This document shows, one piece after another, positions 10,975-21,592 of a DNA stretch of 64,000 bases. The DNA is taken from the NCBI RefSeq assembly GCF_024166365.1, contig NC_064827.1:49070635-49134634 (forward strand). Reading direction: 5' to 3'. This DNA comes from Elephas maximus indicus (Eukaryota; Chordata; Mammalia; Proboscidea; Elephantidae). Every line of letters begins with the position of its first letter. The stretch's first letter is position 1. A model generated the notes under the pieces. It ran no database searches. It saw nothing but the letters and a program-made list of their open reading frames with translations, and was not told the origin of the DNA. The position numbers and the translations under genes are program-made.

Positions 10975-11130
10975 TACCTACTGGGCTTGGTGTTAATCGT
11001 TTTTCATCATTTGTCTCATTTAATGTTCTTAAACTCTTGTCAGGTTAATAGTGTTTGCTCCTATTGTATAGAAGAAGAAATTGAGGCTTGAAGATAAATC
11101 CCCCCGAGTCAAGCCCAGGCCCAGCTGACT
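10975..11130 (-). repeat. MIR SINE fragment
   Basis: 'ctactgggcttggtgttaat', 'tgtctcatttaatgttctta' and 'gaagaagaaattgaggcttg' follow the reverse MIR core. This copy lies next to the one at 10655. Confidence 0.6.
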
Positions 11131-12289
11131 GTTTCTTCCACAGAGGAGGACGTGCTGAACAGGCCCAGTTTCTGAGGTAACCCTTGGAGAAGTGGAGGCT
11201 GTCAATGGGTGAAGAAGCGAGCACTAGAGGTTGGATGTTCAGTCTACACCACTCCATCCAGAAATTTTTTCTGTGGCCTCATCCTCAACCCTGTGGCAAA
11301 GCACTGGTAAGTATGACACCCACAAAACCCACCCTTCTCCAGAGGTGCCTGATCCACCTGTTGGGCTGAGTGTCGGCTTGGGAAAAGGAGGGCCGGACTG
11401 AAATTTTTGCTCTCATTCAACAAGCTCGCTCGCTGGCTCACTCACTCGCTCTCTCGCTCTAGACTGGGTCTGGCCTTATCCCAGGGACATGGAGCTGAGC
11501 AGGATACAGCCTCTTCTCTCAAAAATTAGAAAGGGGGGCAGACCTAAGCTACAGACCCAGCTGTCTCTGAGACATGGCAGAGGTGGTACCAGGGGTGTGG
11601 GCCACAAGCCAGGACAAGAGCTGTTCATCTACTCAGGGGAGGTGGAGAGAGCAGGCAAGGCTTCATGAAGGAGGGGGTGTGAGAGTTGGGCCCTGTAGTT
11701 GGATTTCGGTGCCAGCGGAGGGGCTGGGATGGGGTAGGTTGGGAGGGGGCACTTAGTTCTTATGAACAATGGAGCAGCTCTAGTGAAGGTGATTTCTCAG
11801 CACAAATGCCTGCCACAACAGCAGACACACAGTTATATTTTCACCTCAGTCCTTCAGACTCAGCCTCTCAACTGCTGTTTCCTGGGCTGATGTATACTCA
11901 TTAGTCAATCCAGCCATGGCAGCGAAGGGCCAGGGCCCCCAGAATAAAAAACTATTGTGCCCATCCCTTCCTTTGCCAGTGAGGGGCAGGAGGGAGACTG
12001 ACAGGTCTTTGTTCTCTGAATTATGACTATAAAGCACTTTGTCCATCAGCCACGAGAGGGCAATGGTTGTCTACACTTCGGATATTCCCAAGGAGACAAG
12101 CAGGGGCATTTGACTGGGAAATCTGGGGAGTTGTGAAAAGATGAATTTGTTAAGGAAAGATGATAAGAATTCCCGTTCTCCACCCCCAGAGCTTTTTAAA
12201 GCCTTTAAAGTGGCATATTGCCATCCTAAGGAGCAGTGTGGTTTAGGAATGACTTCTTAGGTAGTACAAGCATACAGAGAAGTCAAGAG
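11131..12289. other. No gene seen; unassigned intergenic DNA
   Basis: A short CTCG/CTCA/CTCT low-complexity run lies at 11424-11460. The G-rich stretch at 11570-11760 carries overlapping open frames with no family resemblance. No interspersed repeat was recognised. Confidence 0.4.
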
Positions 12290-12410
12290 AACTTAGGTAC
12301 AGGCCCCAGCTCTGATGCTCAGGGGGGCTGTATTTACACTGTTAGTTGCCTCATTTGTAAAATGGGTTAATAATATTTCCCAAACCCATCTCACTAGGTG
12401 GTTTAAATGA
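12290..12410 (+). repeat. MIR SINE fragment
   Basis: 'gttgcctcatttgtaaaatg' followed by 'ggttaataatatttcccaaa' is the standard MIR 'cctcatctgtaaaatgggga' region. Confidence 0.65.
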
Positions 12411-12412
12411 GA

Positions 12413-12552
12413 AAAACCCGTTGCCATTGAGTCAATTCCGACTCATAGTGACCCTATAGGACAGAGTAGAACTGCAGGAGCAGTTGGTGGATTTGAACTG
12501 CTGACCTTTATTTTAGCAGCTGAACTCTTATTCACTGTGCCGCCAGGGCTCC
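12413..12552 (-). repeat. AfroSINE, S form with internal deletion
   Basis: 'gttgccattgagtcaattcc' tail, 'agtgaccctataggacagag', then a short gap relative to consensus before the reverse B and A boxes, ending 'ccgccagggctcc'. Confidence 0.92.
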
Positions 12553-12598
12553 AAAGGAAGCAAAGGAGCTGCTTAAATTGCATGGTATATGAAGAGAA

Positions 12599-12791
12599 GA
12601 GTCTCTGGGTGGTGCAAAAGGTTAACATGCTTGGCTGCTAACCAAAAGGTTGAAGGTTGGAGTCCACCCAGAGACGGCTCGGAAGAAAGGCCCAGCGATC
12701 TACTTCCAACAAATGAGCCATTGAAAACCCTATGGAGCACGGTCCTACTCTGACACACGTGCATTGCCATGAGCAGGAATCGATGGCCACT
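12599..12791 (+). repeat. AfroSINE, L form
   Basis: 'gagtctctgggtggtgcaaa' head, 'gctcggaagaaaggcccagc' middle, 'cattgaaaaccctatggagc' and tail 'tgccatgagcaggaatcgat'. It ends at a T run that belongs to the next element. Confidence 0.93.
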
Positions 12792-13718
12792 TTTTTTTTT
12801 TAATAATTTATTTTATTTTTGTTGTTGTTTTTGAGAATATACCCAGCAAAACATACACCAATTTGACAGTTTCTATATACACAATTGATTGCATTCTTTG
12901 AGTTGTGCAACCATTCTCCTCTCCTTTTCTGAGTTGTCTTCTCTATTAATGTCAACTAACTGCCCCCTAATGTTTCTGTCAAATTGCTGTTTGTTAGTTT
13001 GATCCCAAATGGATAGATTTTAAAAGAGCTCAAGGCAGGCATTCTTTATTAGTTAAGCTAACCTATTGTTTAGTTTTATGCAGATTTCAGGGGCTATTTT
13101 TGGTTTAAGTTTCAAAGATTATCTCAGGGCAATAGTTCAGGGGTTCATCCAGCCTCCATGGCTCCAGAGAGTCTAAAGTCCTTGAGAATTTGAAATTCTG
13201 TTCTGCATCCCCCACACCCACCCCCTCTTTGGTCAGGATTCTTCTGTAGAATCTTTGATCAAAATGTTCAGTAATGGTAGCTGGGCACCATCCAGTTCTT
13301 CTGGTCTCATGGCAAAAAAGGCAGTTGCTCATGGAGGCAATAAGCCATACATACCTTCATTTCCCCCTCCTATGAGTTGAAATCTACTGGATGGCAATGG
13401 GTCTGTTTTTTTGTTCCTGGCTCTCTTTCCTCTGTTGCTCCAGGTGAGTAGAGATCAGTTGTTGTGCCTTGGATGGCTGCTTGCAAGCTTTTAAAACCCC
13501 AGGCACTACAAAACCAACTAGGAAGCACTAAACAAGTTATTAGGCCAATTAACTAGGATGTCCCATGAAACAATGACCCTAAACCTCCAAACCAAGGAAC
13601 CAAATTCCATGAGGTTTTTGACTGTACGTAAGCAGCCTCAGTAGCTACTCGTTTATTGTTGTTGTAAATCTACCTAACACACAACTTTTGCCAGTTCAAT
13701 TTTTTAGATGTATACAAC
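12792..13718 (-). repeat. L1-type 3' region (probable)
   Basis: The block starts with a T run (poly-A in the minus sense). Phrases such as 'ggtagctgggcaccatccag' and 'gatggctgcttgcaagcttt' recur in the L1 3' UTR pieces at 13889-14511 and 38860-39470, so it appears to be an older relative in the same orientation. A 5'-truncated plus-strand AfroSINE tail ('cctatgagttgaaatctact' and following) sits inside at about 13368-13412. Confidence 0.5.
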
Positions 13719-13721
13719 TTG

Positions 13722-13888
13722 TTGTTCTTGTTAGGTGCCGTCGAGTCAGTTCCAATTCATAGCAACCCTATGTACAACAGAAAGAAATGCTGCCCAGTCC
13801 TGCGCCATCCTCATAATCGTTGTTATGCTTGAGCCCATTGTTGCAGCCACTGTGTCAGTCCATCTCCTTGAGGGTCTTCCTCTTTTTC
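13722..13888 (-). mobile_element. RTE-class LINE, 3' part (left of L1 insertion)
   Basis: 'gttaggtgccgtcgagtcag' through 'cagtccatctccttgagg' is the reverse 3' end of the same RTE family as at 6700-6985. It is cut by an L1 whose 19-bp target duplication (gagggtcttcctctttttc) lies at 13870-13888 and 14512-14530. Confidence 0.8.
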
Positions 13889-14511
13889 TTTTCTTTTTTA
13901 TTTATTTTATTGTACTTTAGATGAAGATTTACAGAACAAACTAGTTTCTCATTAAACAGTTAGTACACATATTGTTTTATGACATTGGTTAACAGCCCCA
14001 TGACATGTCCACACTCTCCCTTCTCAACCTCAGGTTCCCTATTACCAGTTTTCCTGTCCCCTCCTGCCTTTTTGTCCTTGCCCCAGGGCTGGTGTGCCCC
14101 TTTAGTCCCATTTTGTTTTATGGGCCTGTCCAATCTTTGGCTAAAGCGTGAGCCTCAAGAGTGGCTTCATTTCTGAGCTGAAAGAGTGTCTGGGAGCCAT
14201 ACTCTCAGGGTTTCTCCAGCCTCTATCAATCAGGCCAGCAAGTCTGGTCTTTCTTTTTGAGTTAGAATGTTCTACATTTTTCTTCAGCTCTGTCCAGAGC
14301 CCTTTATTGTGATCTCTGTCAGAGCAGTCAGTGATGGTAGCTGGGCACCATCTAGTTGTGCTAGACTCAGTCTGGTGGAGGCTGTGGTTGACGTGGTCCA
14401 TTAGTCCTTTGGACGAATCTTTCCCTTGAATCTTTAGTTTTCTTCCTTCTCCCTTTCTCCCAAAGCGGTGATACCAGTAGAGTATCCTAGATGGCTGCTC
14501 ACAGGCTTTTA
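13889..14511 (-). mobile_element. L1 3' UTR insertion, 5' truncated
   Basis: A T-rich start (poly-A on the minus strand) leads into sequence whose reverse complement matches the L1 3' UTR copy at 43734-44214 ('gctaactcagaactgaagcc' type). A 19-bp target-site duplication flanks it, which shows it inserted into the RTE element after that one was in place. Confidence 0.8.
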
Positions 14512-15370
14512 GAGGGTCTTCCTCTTTTTCCCTGACCCTCTGATTTACCAAGCATGATGTCCTTTTCCAGGGACTGTCCCTCCTGATAACATGTCCAGAG
14601 CATGTGAGATGAAGTCTTGCCATCCTTGCTTCTAAGAAGCATTTCTGGCTGTACTTCTTCCAGGACAAATTTGTTTGTTCTTCAGGCAGTTCATGGTATA
14701 TTCAACATCTTTCGCCAACAACATAATTCAAAATCATCAATTCTTCTTCGGTCTTTCTTATTCATTGTCCAGCTGTCACATGTATATGAAGTGATTGAAA
14801 ACACCGTGGCTTGGGTCACACGCACCTTAGTCCTTAAAGTAACATCTTTGCTTTATTAACAATCAAAGAGGTCTTTTGCAGCAGATCTGTCCAATGCAAT
14901 GCGTCTTTTGATTTCTTGACTGCTGCTTCTATGGACGTTGATTGTGGATCCAAGTAAAATTATATCCTTGACAACTTCATTCTTTTCCCTGTTTATTATG
15001 ATGTTGCTTATTGGTCCATTTGTGAGGATTTTTGTTTCCTTTATGTTGAGGTGTAATCCATTCTGAAGGTTGTAGTCTTTGATCTTCATCAGTAAGTGCT
15101 TCAAGTCCTCTTCACTTTTGGCAAGCAAGGTTGTGTCATCTGTGTATCTCAGGTTGTTAATGAGTCTTCCTTCCATCTTAATGCTCTGTTTTTCATATAG
15201 TCCAGCTTCTCAGATTATTTTCTCAGCATACAGATTGAATAAGTATGGTGAAAGGATACAACCCTGACACACACCTTACCTGACTTTAAACCATGTGGTA
15301 TCCCCTTGTTCTGTTCAAATGACGTATACAACTTTTTGACAGCAATTGCAATAATTGGCCATGCAGCAAC
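14512..15370 (-). mobile_element. RTE-class LINE, reverse-transcriptase part
   Basis: Continuation of the RTE interrupted by L1. In the minus sense it holds the RT palm end (see 14856-15176), then GSTINVHRSSSQEIKRRI and, nearer the 3' end, MARLHLTCSGHVIRRDSPWK, in the order expected for RTE/BovB-like ORFs. The 5' half of the element is missing beyond about 15370. Confidence 0.8.
14856..15176 (-). pseudogene. RTE reverse-transcriptase remnant
   Basis: The frame reads LINNLRYTDDTTLLAKSEED, then HLLMKIKDYNLQNGLHLN and KETKILTNG. YTDD is the catalytic box (usually YADD in this clade) with both Asp kept. The flanking 'L-AKSEE-L' and 'GL-LN--KTKI' pattern is typical of RTE LINEs. It stops at 'DLFDC', the frame is only about 106 codons, and no endonuclease domain is present. 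It is a dead 5'-truncated copy. Confidence 0.75.
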
Positions 15371-15479
15371 TTTTTTTTTTTCTTTTTTGAAGACAAGAGA
15401 TTTTGGTCACTGCAGCTCCTTCTGCTTGAGTCTATTGACACCGACCCTCCTACCATGGAGATGAAAGCAGAGTCACTGG
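15371..15479. other. Unassigned DNA with T-rich start
   Basis: A T-rich run at about 15370-15387 follows the RTE piece. The remaining 90 bp show no recognisable feature. Confidence 0.4.
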
Positions 15480-16127
15480 GTATATTAGCTTCCTACAGCT
15501 GCTGTGGTGGCACAACGGTTAAGTGCTCAGCTGCTAACCAAAAGGGTGAAGGTCCAAACCCATCCAGAGGCTCTGGTGAAGATAAGGCCTGACGATCTGC
15601 TCCTGTAGATATTACAGCCTAGAAAACCCTATGGGGGAAGTTCTGGTCTGTCACATGGGGTCACTATGAGCCGGAATGCACTTGACGGCACCTAACAACA
15701 ACACAGGGCTGCCATAACAAATGATCATAAATTCAGTGTTTTAAAACAACAGAAATGTATTCTCTTATAGTTCTGAAGTGTAGAAGGCTAATATGAAAGT
15801 ATTGGCAGGCCACTCTGTTTCTGAAGGCTTTTGGGGAGGATGCTTCCTTGCTTCTCCCTAGCATTTGGTGGTTTACAGAAACTCTTGCCATTACTTGGCT
15901 TATAAATGTGTCACTCCACCCTCTGCCTCCACTGCCACATGGTGTTCTCCCTGTGTGTCTCTTCTCTTAAGGACACCAGTCATATGGGATTAGGTCCCAT
16001 CCTAATCCAGCGAGACCTCACTTTAACCTTATATATCTGCAAGGACGCTATTTACAAATAATTTCATATTCACAGGGGTTAGGACTTCAACACATCTCTT
16101 TGGGGGACACAGTTCAACCCGTAACAC
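15480..16127 (-). repeat. MaLR (MLT1-type) LTR, interrupted by a SINE
   Basis: 'tatattagcttcctacagct' (15480-15503) and, after the SINE, 'gggctgccataacaaatgat', 'aaaacaacagaaatgtattc', 'aaggacaccagtcatatggg' and 'gacacagttcaacccgtaac' follow the reverse MLT1 consensus from end to end. Confidence 0.8.
15504..15703 (+). repeat. AfroSINE, M-like form, nested in MLT1 LTR
   Basis: A box 'tggcacaacggttaagtgct', a diverged middle with 'gcctgacgatctgctcctgt', 'tagaaaaccctatgggggaa', tail 'cactatgagccggaatgcac' and an (AAC)n end. Confidence 0.88.
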
Positions 16128-17079
16128 TGAGTACCTGCTTTTGCGATTTTGAGGGAAAGTCCAAATTGCCTACAGAAACTATACCAATATATATTTCTGT
16201 CAGTAATGTAGAAAGTGCCCAGCACAGGTGACTTGCCCATAAGACCTACTGATTTGCTTTGAGTAGGGGTGAAAATGACTTCCCTGCATCACATGCCTCT
16301 TTCTCCTCACTCCTTCCTCAACCTCTCTGAGAGCATCCGGGTTCTGCACGTGGCTTTGCCCCATCCCAGCCAAGTCTCCAGGAACAGACAAACTTGTGGC
16401 CACATACAGTGTCAGCTCTGGACCCTGCAGACTGCCCCTTCTCTTTGCCAAAACCCTCTCCTCTCCTGGCCTCCAGGACAGTGCCCAGAACTGGTCAGTT
16501 TGCCTCTGACAGCGTCTTCCTTCCTGTCTGCGTCCATCATGCTTTTCCTCTTCTCCCTAAGTCCAGGAGCTATCCACAGTTTTGTCCTCACTAAGGCCCC
16601 ACCCATGAGCTACTCCCATTCTGGGGAAGTAGAAGCTGCTCTGTAGGCAGGAACTGGATGAATATTTAGAGGGCAGTAGTATATAACAACTTACGCAGAG
16701 GTTGTAATGATCCGCAGTGAAATATTCCCTCACCTCTTGGTGAAATTATCATTCCAAACCACGGAATACATTAGGTTTTATGATCTCCTTGCTTCTTTGG
16801 GGAAATATAAATCTTGAAACATCATCTTCATATGACAGGGCAAAGAGTCCCCTGGGGCACAAGATGTTTAAGAACATTAACCTAGAATCAGAAATAGTTT
16901 GCGGTTAATATCGGAGTTTTGTTTATGGGCACAAATAAATCCCAGGTCTAGGACTGACCTGTAAAAATCTGTCTGTGATGAAAATTCTGATTGCAAGTGA
17001 TGGAAGAGGAGAACAATCTGAATTTAAAGAAGTGATGGGGGCGGGGGGGGGGCAGCCTTGCAGTGTTTCCAAAAAAGGA
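16128..17079. other. No gene seen; unassigned intergenic DNA
   Basis: Opposite-strand overlapping frames lie at 16200-16646, with no domain resemblance. A G-rich run occurs near 17036-17052. No repeat family was recognised. Confidence 0.4.
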
Positions 17080-17236
17080 AAAACCAAACCCCTTTGCCAT
17101 CGAATTCATTCCGACTCCTAGCGACCCTATAGGACAGAGTAGAACTGCCTCATAGAGTTTCCAAGGAGTGGCTGGTGGATTCGAACCACTGACCTTTTGG
17201 TTAGCAGCTCTTAACCACTATGCCACCATAGTCTTG
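17080..17236 (-). repeat. AfroSINE, S form
   Basis: 'tttgccatcgaattcattcc', 'agcgaccctataggacagag', 'gtttccaaggagtggctggt' and the reverse B box 'ggattcgaaccactgacctt' are all near consensus. Confidence 0.94.
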
Positions 17237-17624
17237 CTAATATTTTCTGACCATAAATTTGTATGCTGTTCAAACATTCTTAGTCACCAACTAAAATAAA
17301 TATGATAGAGACCAGGAACTTATATTCATGGTGTACAGCCACCCACATTTTGTTAAGTCGGTCCTGTGAAATGGAGCAGGGTCTTCTCCCAGGACCATTG
17401 AAAGAGGCCTCCTCACTCTTCTCCTTTCACCATCAGTGTGAGGAACTGGTGGGAATGCTGGATGCTGGGTGGGCAGAGGAAAGATGGGTTGTGATTTGGA
17501 GACTTGCCTGACTGCAGTTAGAATGGAGGAGAGTCCTAGTGGAAAGAGCACTGATTTGGGAGTAAGAAGACCTGTGCATGTTTGCCCCACTACCTGATGG
17601 CCCTTGTTAGCCAAATTGTCAGAC

Positions 17625-17702
17625 CTCTTCTTTGCATAAAACCCACCAGAGGCTCCCCATAGCTTCTAGAACATAGTCTGACCCTCAGGATTCTTCTCAC
17701 AT
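17625..17702 (+). repeat. L2 LINE, part 1 of an interrupted copy
   Basis: 'cagaggctccccatagcttc' and 'agtctgaccctcaggattct' follow the L2 3' region. The copy resumes at 18384 after two or three SINE insertions. Confidence 0.5.
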
Positions 17703-17705
17703 TTA

Positions 17706-17905
17706 TCAGTTGCCCTTCAGTTGATTCCAACTCACGGTGACCCGTGTGCATCAGAGTAGAACTGTGCTCCACAGAGTTCTCAGTGGCTGATTTTTTGTAA
17801 GTAGATCACCAGGCCTTTCTTCCTCTAGCCTCTGGGTAGACTGGAACCTCCAATCTTTTAGTTAGCAGCCAAGCACTTAAATGTTTGTACCACCCAGGTA
17901 CTCCT
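17706..17905 (-). repeat. AfroSINE, L form
   Basis: 'cagttgattccaactcacgg', 'gtaagtagatcaccaggcct' and 'gttagcagccaagcacttaa' mark a complete reverse L form. Confidence 0.9.
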
Positions 17906-17911
17906 CCGGAT

Positions 17912-18383
17912 TGTTGTTGTTGTTGTATGCCGTTGAGTTGATTCTGACTCATAGTGATCCCATGTGGCAGAGTAGAACATCCCCACAGAGGCATAGTGAG
18001 GGGGGTTGCAGAGGGGAGCACTTGCCCCTGGGCACAGGTCTAAGGGGGTACCAAACGAGGCATGGAATGACAATCCGAGGTGCCACAAATATGAAAGGCA
18101 AGTATGAGGCAGCCAGACAAGAGGGGAGAAGGTGTTTCTGCTGATGCGTTGCCTCTATCAACATCTATTCATCTTGAAATTGGGGGAAGGGGGTGCAACT
18201 TAGAGATTGTTTCTGGATATTCTTACCCTTGCTATGTCCCTTCTTCGCCATAGGGTTTCCCAGGCTGTAATCTTTATGGAAGCAGATTACCAGGTCTTTT
18301 CTCCCACAGAGCCACTGGTGGGCTTGAACCACCGACCTTTTGGTTAGTAGCTGAGTCTTAGCCATTACACCACCAGGGCTCCC
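17912..18383 (-). repeat. AfroSINE, L form, split by a 260-bp insert
   Basis: The tail part (17912-17988, with a (GTT)n end) and the head part (18249-18383, 'gggtttcccaggctgtaatc' to 'accaccagggctcc') together make one element. About 260 bp of unrelated DNA separates them. Confidence 0.85.
17989..18248. mobile_element. Insert of unknown type inside an AfroSINE
   Basis: The segment contains 'gcacttgcccctgggcacag' and 'gaaaggcaagtatgaggcag'. It has no poly-A tail, no SINE boxes and no clear terminal inverted repeats. Short similar strings (catagtg on the left, catagggt on the right) may mark a small target duplication. Confidence 0.4.
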
Positions 18384-18665
18384 TCCTCAGGCTTCTTAGC
18401 CTGGCTTATAAAAACCTCTGTGATTTGGCTCTGCCCCTCTCTCCAGGCTCATTTCCTATCATACTGGGCTTTGCTGACTCAATATATGGTCTCTTGCTTC
18501 TTGGTGGCTTTCCATAGAGCAGTTCCTGCCCAAAATACCCTTCCTCCTTAAGCCATTTGGTAAACAGCTGCTCTTCTTGTAAATCAGCTCCAAGGTCATC
18601 TCCTCTGTGAAGCCTTCTCAGAGCTCCCGGAAAGAGGTCATTTCTTCCTCCTCTTGATTTTCTAG
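18384..18665 (+). repeat. L2 LINE 3' end, part 2
   Basis: 'cttcttagcctggcttataa', 'ctgcccctctctccaggctc', 'ctcttcttgtaaatcagctc' and 'ctgtgaagccttctcagagc' follow the L2 3' end consensus, including the 'gaagccttcc' terminus region. Confidence 0.6.
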
Positions 18666-18985
18666 TAAGCCCCGTCAAATAGAAAACAAATACAGACTTT
18701 GATAAGGAAAAGTTTTATTCAGAATGAAAAGGGTGGAAGGGACTATCCCAACAGGAGCAGGCGTCTATTGTAATTGGGAGAACACTCCCACCATAAAATT
18801 TGCAAGCTTCTGAAGTGTTAGGGAAAAAGTATTTTTATTTTACGGAGACTGAGTAGACAAGGCTATAAAAAACCCAAGTGGGATGAAAGGATGATGTCGT
18901 TAGGTAGCAAATCAGAATGTTTTACCCTGAGATCAGCCTATTCTACCAGAAAGGCCCTTAAAGAGGGGTAGCATATTGGCTTGCG
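18666..18985. other. No gene seen; unassigned DNA
   Basis: The block 18700-18985 and the block 19186-19470 may be one older repeat (LTR-like in composition) split by the SINE at 18986, but I cannot name it. Confidence 0.35.
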
Positions 18986-19185
18986 TGTCCCTGGGTGGTG
19001 CAAATATTAACGCGCTTGGCCGCTAACTGAAAGGTTGGAGGTTGGAGTCCATCCAGAGGGGCCTCAGAAGAAAGGCCTAGTGATCTATTTCTGAAGACTC
19101 AGTCATTGAAAACCCTGTGGGGGGCAGTTCTACTCCGACAGGCATGGAGTCGCCATGAGTTGAGACTGACTCCTCAGCAGCTGGT
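18986..19185 (+). repeat. AfroSINE, L form
   Basis: 'gtccctgggtggtgcaaata' head, 'ggttggaggttggagtccat' B-box region, 'cctcagaagaaaggcctagt' middle and tail 'gtcgccatgagttgagactg'. Confidence 0.94.
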
Positions 19186-19404
19186 ATGTTCACTCAGGCT
19201 GAGGGCGGGCCAAAGTTGAGGGATGTGGGGGAAGAAGAGAAGCTTAACCAACGTTTGGTTACCAAGTATTTTGTTCCTGATCAGTGCGGACAAGCAGTTC
19301 AGTTACTCATGTATGACGCAGGGAATGGGAGTTTGGGGAATCTGTGTCTGGCCATGTCAGAGGTAAACAAGGAGGCATCACGAATCTTAGTTAAGTTCTA
19401 TGGG

Positions 19405-19427
19405 AAAAAAAAAAAATTTTTTTTTTT
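19405..19427. repeat. A12T11 perfect homopolymer palindrome
   Basis: Twelve A are followed at once by eleven T, a self-complementary run of 23 bases. Confidence 0.9.
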
Positions 19428-19609
19428 GGGAGGGTTGGTTATTTACAGTAAGCTGTTTTCCTGAACACAAAGGGTAGGAGGGCTTCTTTAACCACCGCTG
19501 TTTTCCAGGTTCACAGGGCTCAGGTAAAAGTCCACATTATCAGCCCTGAACATCACTCCCTTCCCTCTGCCTTGTGACCACACGGTACACGCAGTGGGTG
19601 GGATATATT

Positions 19610-20000
19610 TCCCTGCCTCACTGATGCTGGACTCTGACAAGCAACTAATTTGGCAAGTGAGATGTGGGCAGATAGGATTGAGACAGTTGTGAGCTCAGGC
19701 CTTGAGAAGCAATATGTGTTTCATGTTCTCTTATGCTTTTCTACTATTTTCCATGAGAAGAATGTGTCCCTGGGAGCTGCTATTCCAAGGAGAATATGGA
19801 ATTACATGGAACAAATCTGAACTCAACCCAAACCTGGAGCCAATCCCAGCTGACCTGCTGCTTGAAGCTTGAAGCTTGAAGCCTAGCTAAGCCCCAGACG
19901 TGTAAGTAAGGAAAATAAACACTTGATGTCAACCACTGAGTTTTGAGGTGATTTCTTATGCAGAATTAGTGTGGCAATTGATGACTAATATACCACCCAC
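19610..20000 (+). repeat. Old LTR-like repeat (MLT/ERVL type, uncertain)
   Basis: 'tgatgctggactctgacaag', 'atgagaagaatgtgtccctg', 'cagctgacctgctg' and the end 'gtggcaattgatgactaata' match a familiar old mammalian LTR-type repeat with the usual 'tgactaatac' terminus. A 7-bp motif (cttgaag) is repeated near 19862-19882. Confidence 0.4.
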
Positions 20001-20867
20001 CTTGGGACTGAACTTCAGAGAGGAAGTGTAAGTAAAAGAAATCCCCTTAATTTAAAAAAAAGGCGGGGAGGCCTTTCAGAGAGTTCCTCTTTTGACAAGG
20101 CATCATGTCTGACATGGCATGGAAGTCGTAAAGCAGCATTAGAAGGGTAAGGGGTCTTGAGAGATGGGGCAGAAGTAGTGTTCCTGGGTAGATATCTTAT
20201 CCTTGGATAGAGATCCAGGAATTCCCACATGCCCTTTTGGGGGATGAGGAACCTCCAGGAGAACTAGTTGGCCTGTAGAGTATAGGGGCCAGCACAGGAG
20301 AGCTATAAAGTGTAAGCCCTTGGGATCCCAGGCTATGGAAGGACTTAAGTTACTGTCTGTCACCCCCAAAAGACCAGACCAGACCAGCCACCCCCCATAA
20401 AACCCCTGCACAGGATGCCCAGAGACCCACAGGATGAAGACATTGTAGTGGCAACCAGTGAGGACCTAGAGAGGAGTATAAGAACCAAAGTTTGCTCTTC
20501 CCATCACCCTGCTTCTCCTTGAATCCAGATACCATATTGGGAATGAGGAGGTAGGGCGAAGCTGTGAGTGAAAAAAACATGCCTTTATGGATTTTAACTT
20601 TAAAGACGTGCCCAAAAGATACTATTCTAAATGAGAAGAGATTGTATTACCTTTAACTGACAAATTTAAGTGCCTCTGACCTATGTTAAGTTTCCTCATC
20701 AGAGGGAATAGAGGCTTAAGTACAAGATGGGGTCCGTTATAGATAAAACAAGTTGTTATTATTTTGATATCTAAGTTGTAGCAAGTAATTGTTGACATAC
20801 ATGTGCTCTGATTACATTGATGGTGTATTGGATGTTCAAATCGGTTGAATTGTTGTGGGAGAAGGGC
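20001..20867. other. No gene seen; unassigned intergenic DNA
   Basis: Several minus-strand open frames (20015-20876) overlap each other in different frames and carry no recognisable domain. Confidence 0.4.
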
Positions 20868-21084
20868 AAACCCCAAACCAAACCTGTTGCCATCAAGTCA
20901 ATGTCAACTCCTGGCGACCCCATATGTTGCAGCATAGAGCTACTTCATAGGGTTTTTGAGTCTGTGACCTTTTGGAAGAAGATTTCCAGACATTTCTTCC
21001 AAGGAACCTCTGGGTGAGTTCAAACTGCCAACCTTTATGGTTAGTAGTTGAGCACTTAACCGTTTGTGCTGGCCAGGGACTCCA
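20868..21084 (-). repeat. AfroSINE, L form
   Basis: 'gttgccatcaagtcaatgtc', 'ggaagaagatttccagacat', 'gttcaaactgccaacctt' and the head end 'ggccagggactcc' mark a complete reverse copy. Confidence 0.92.
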
Positions 21085-21592
21085 GGAGAAGAGCAGCTGC
21101 TACATATTACTGGAGTTGAAAAGTAGAAAACTGGAAGCTGAGGTGACTAAGAAAAATTTAAGTTCTTTACCCCTGAAACTCTTCTGAGATATTGGGGAGA
21201 GCATCTGTTTCCCAGTGTGTATGGATTGAGGGTCAAAGTCATTCTACTTGAATGTCGAGGCAAAGTATGGCCCCAGAGGGCTGGAGGATCTAAGGACCTC
21301 CAGGCTGATGACTCTTTAATTTCATGGGATTGACAGGCTGGGTGGGATTAATTCCAACACCTCCCTCCTGGACAGGAATGAAAGGAGGTGGGAACTGGCG
21401 GGGAAGGGTAGTGATCCAGATACACTGAAAGCAGTCAGCCTGGGACCCCACTGATTGAAATCATGCTTGCAGAAAATTAGTGGGCAATGGGATTGGTTAG
21501 CTCCAGGATGGTTGATAAGTGTCAGAATGGACGGGAGGCTGATGGTGGCCTGAGCACGGGGGTGGGAATGACTCTATGGGTTGAAAAGCTGT
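21085..21592. other. No gene seen; unassigned intergenic DNA
   Basis: This is G-rich, moderately unique-looking sequence between a SINE and an LTR, with no recognised feature. Confidence 0.4.

Noticed and set aside
14141-14668. Minus-strand open frame of 175 codons
   Set aside because: It joins the RTE C-terminal part to the inserted L1 3' UTR, so the fusion is an accident of nesting.
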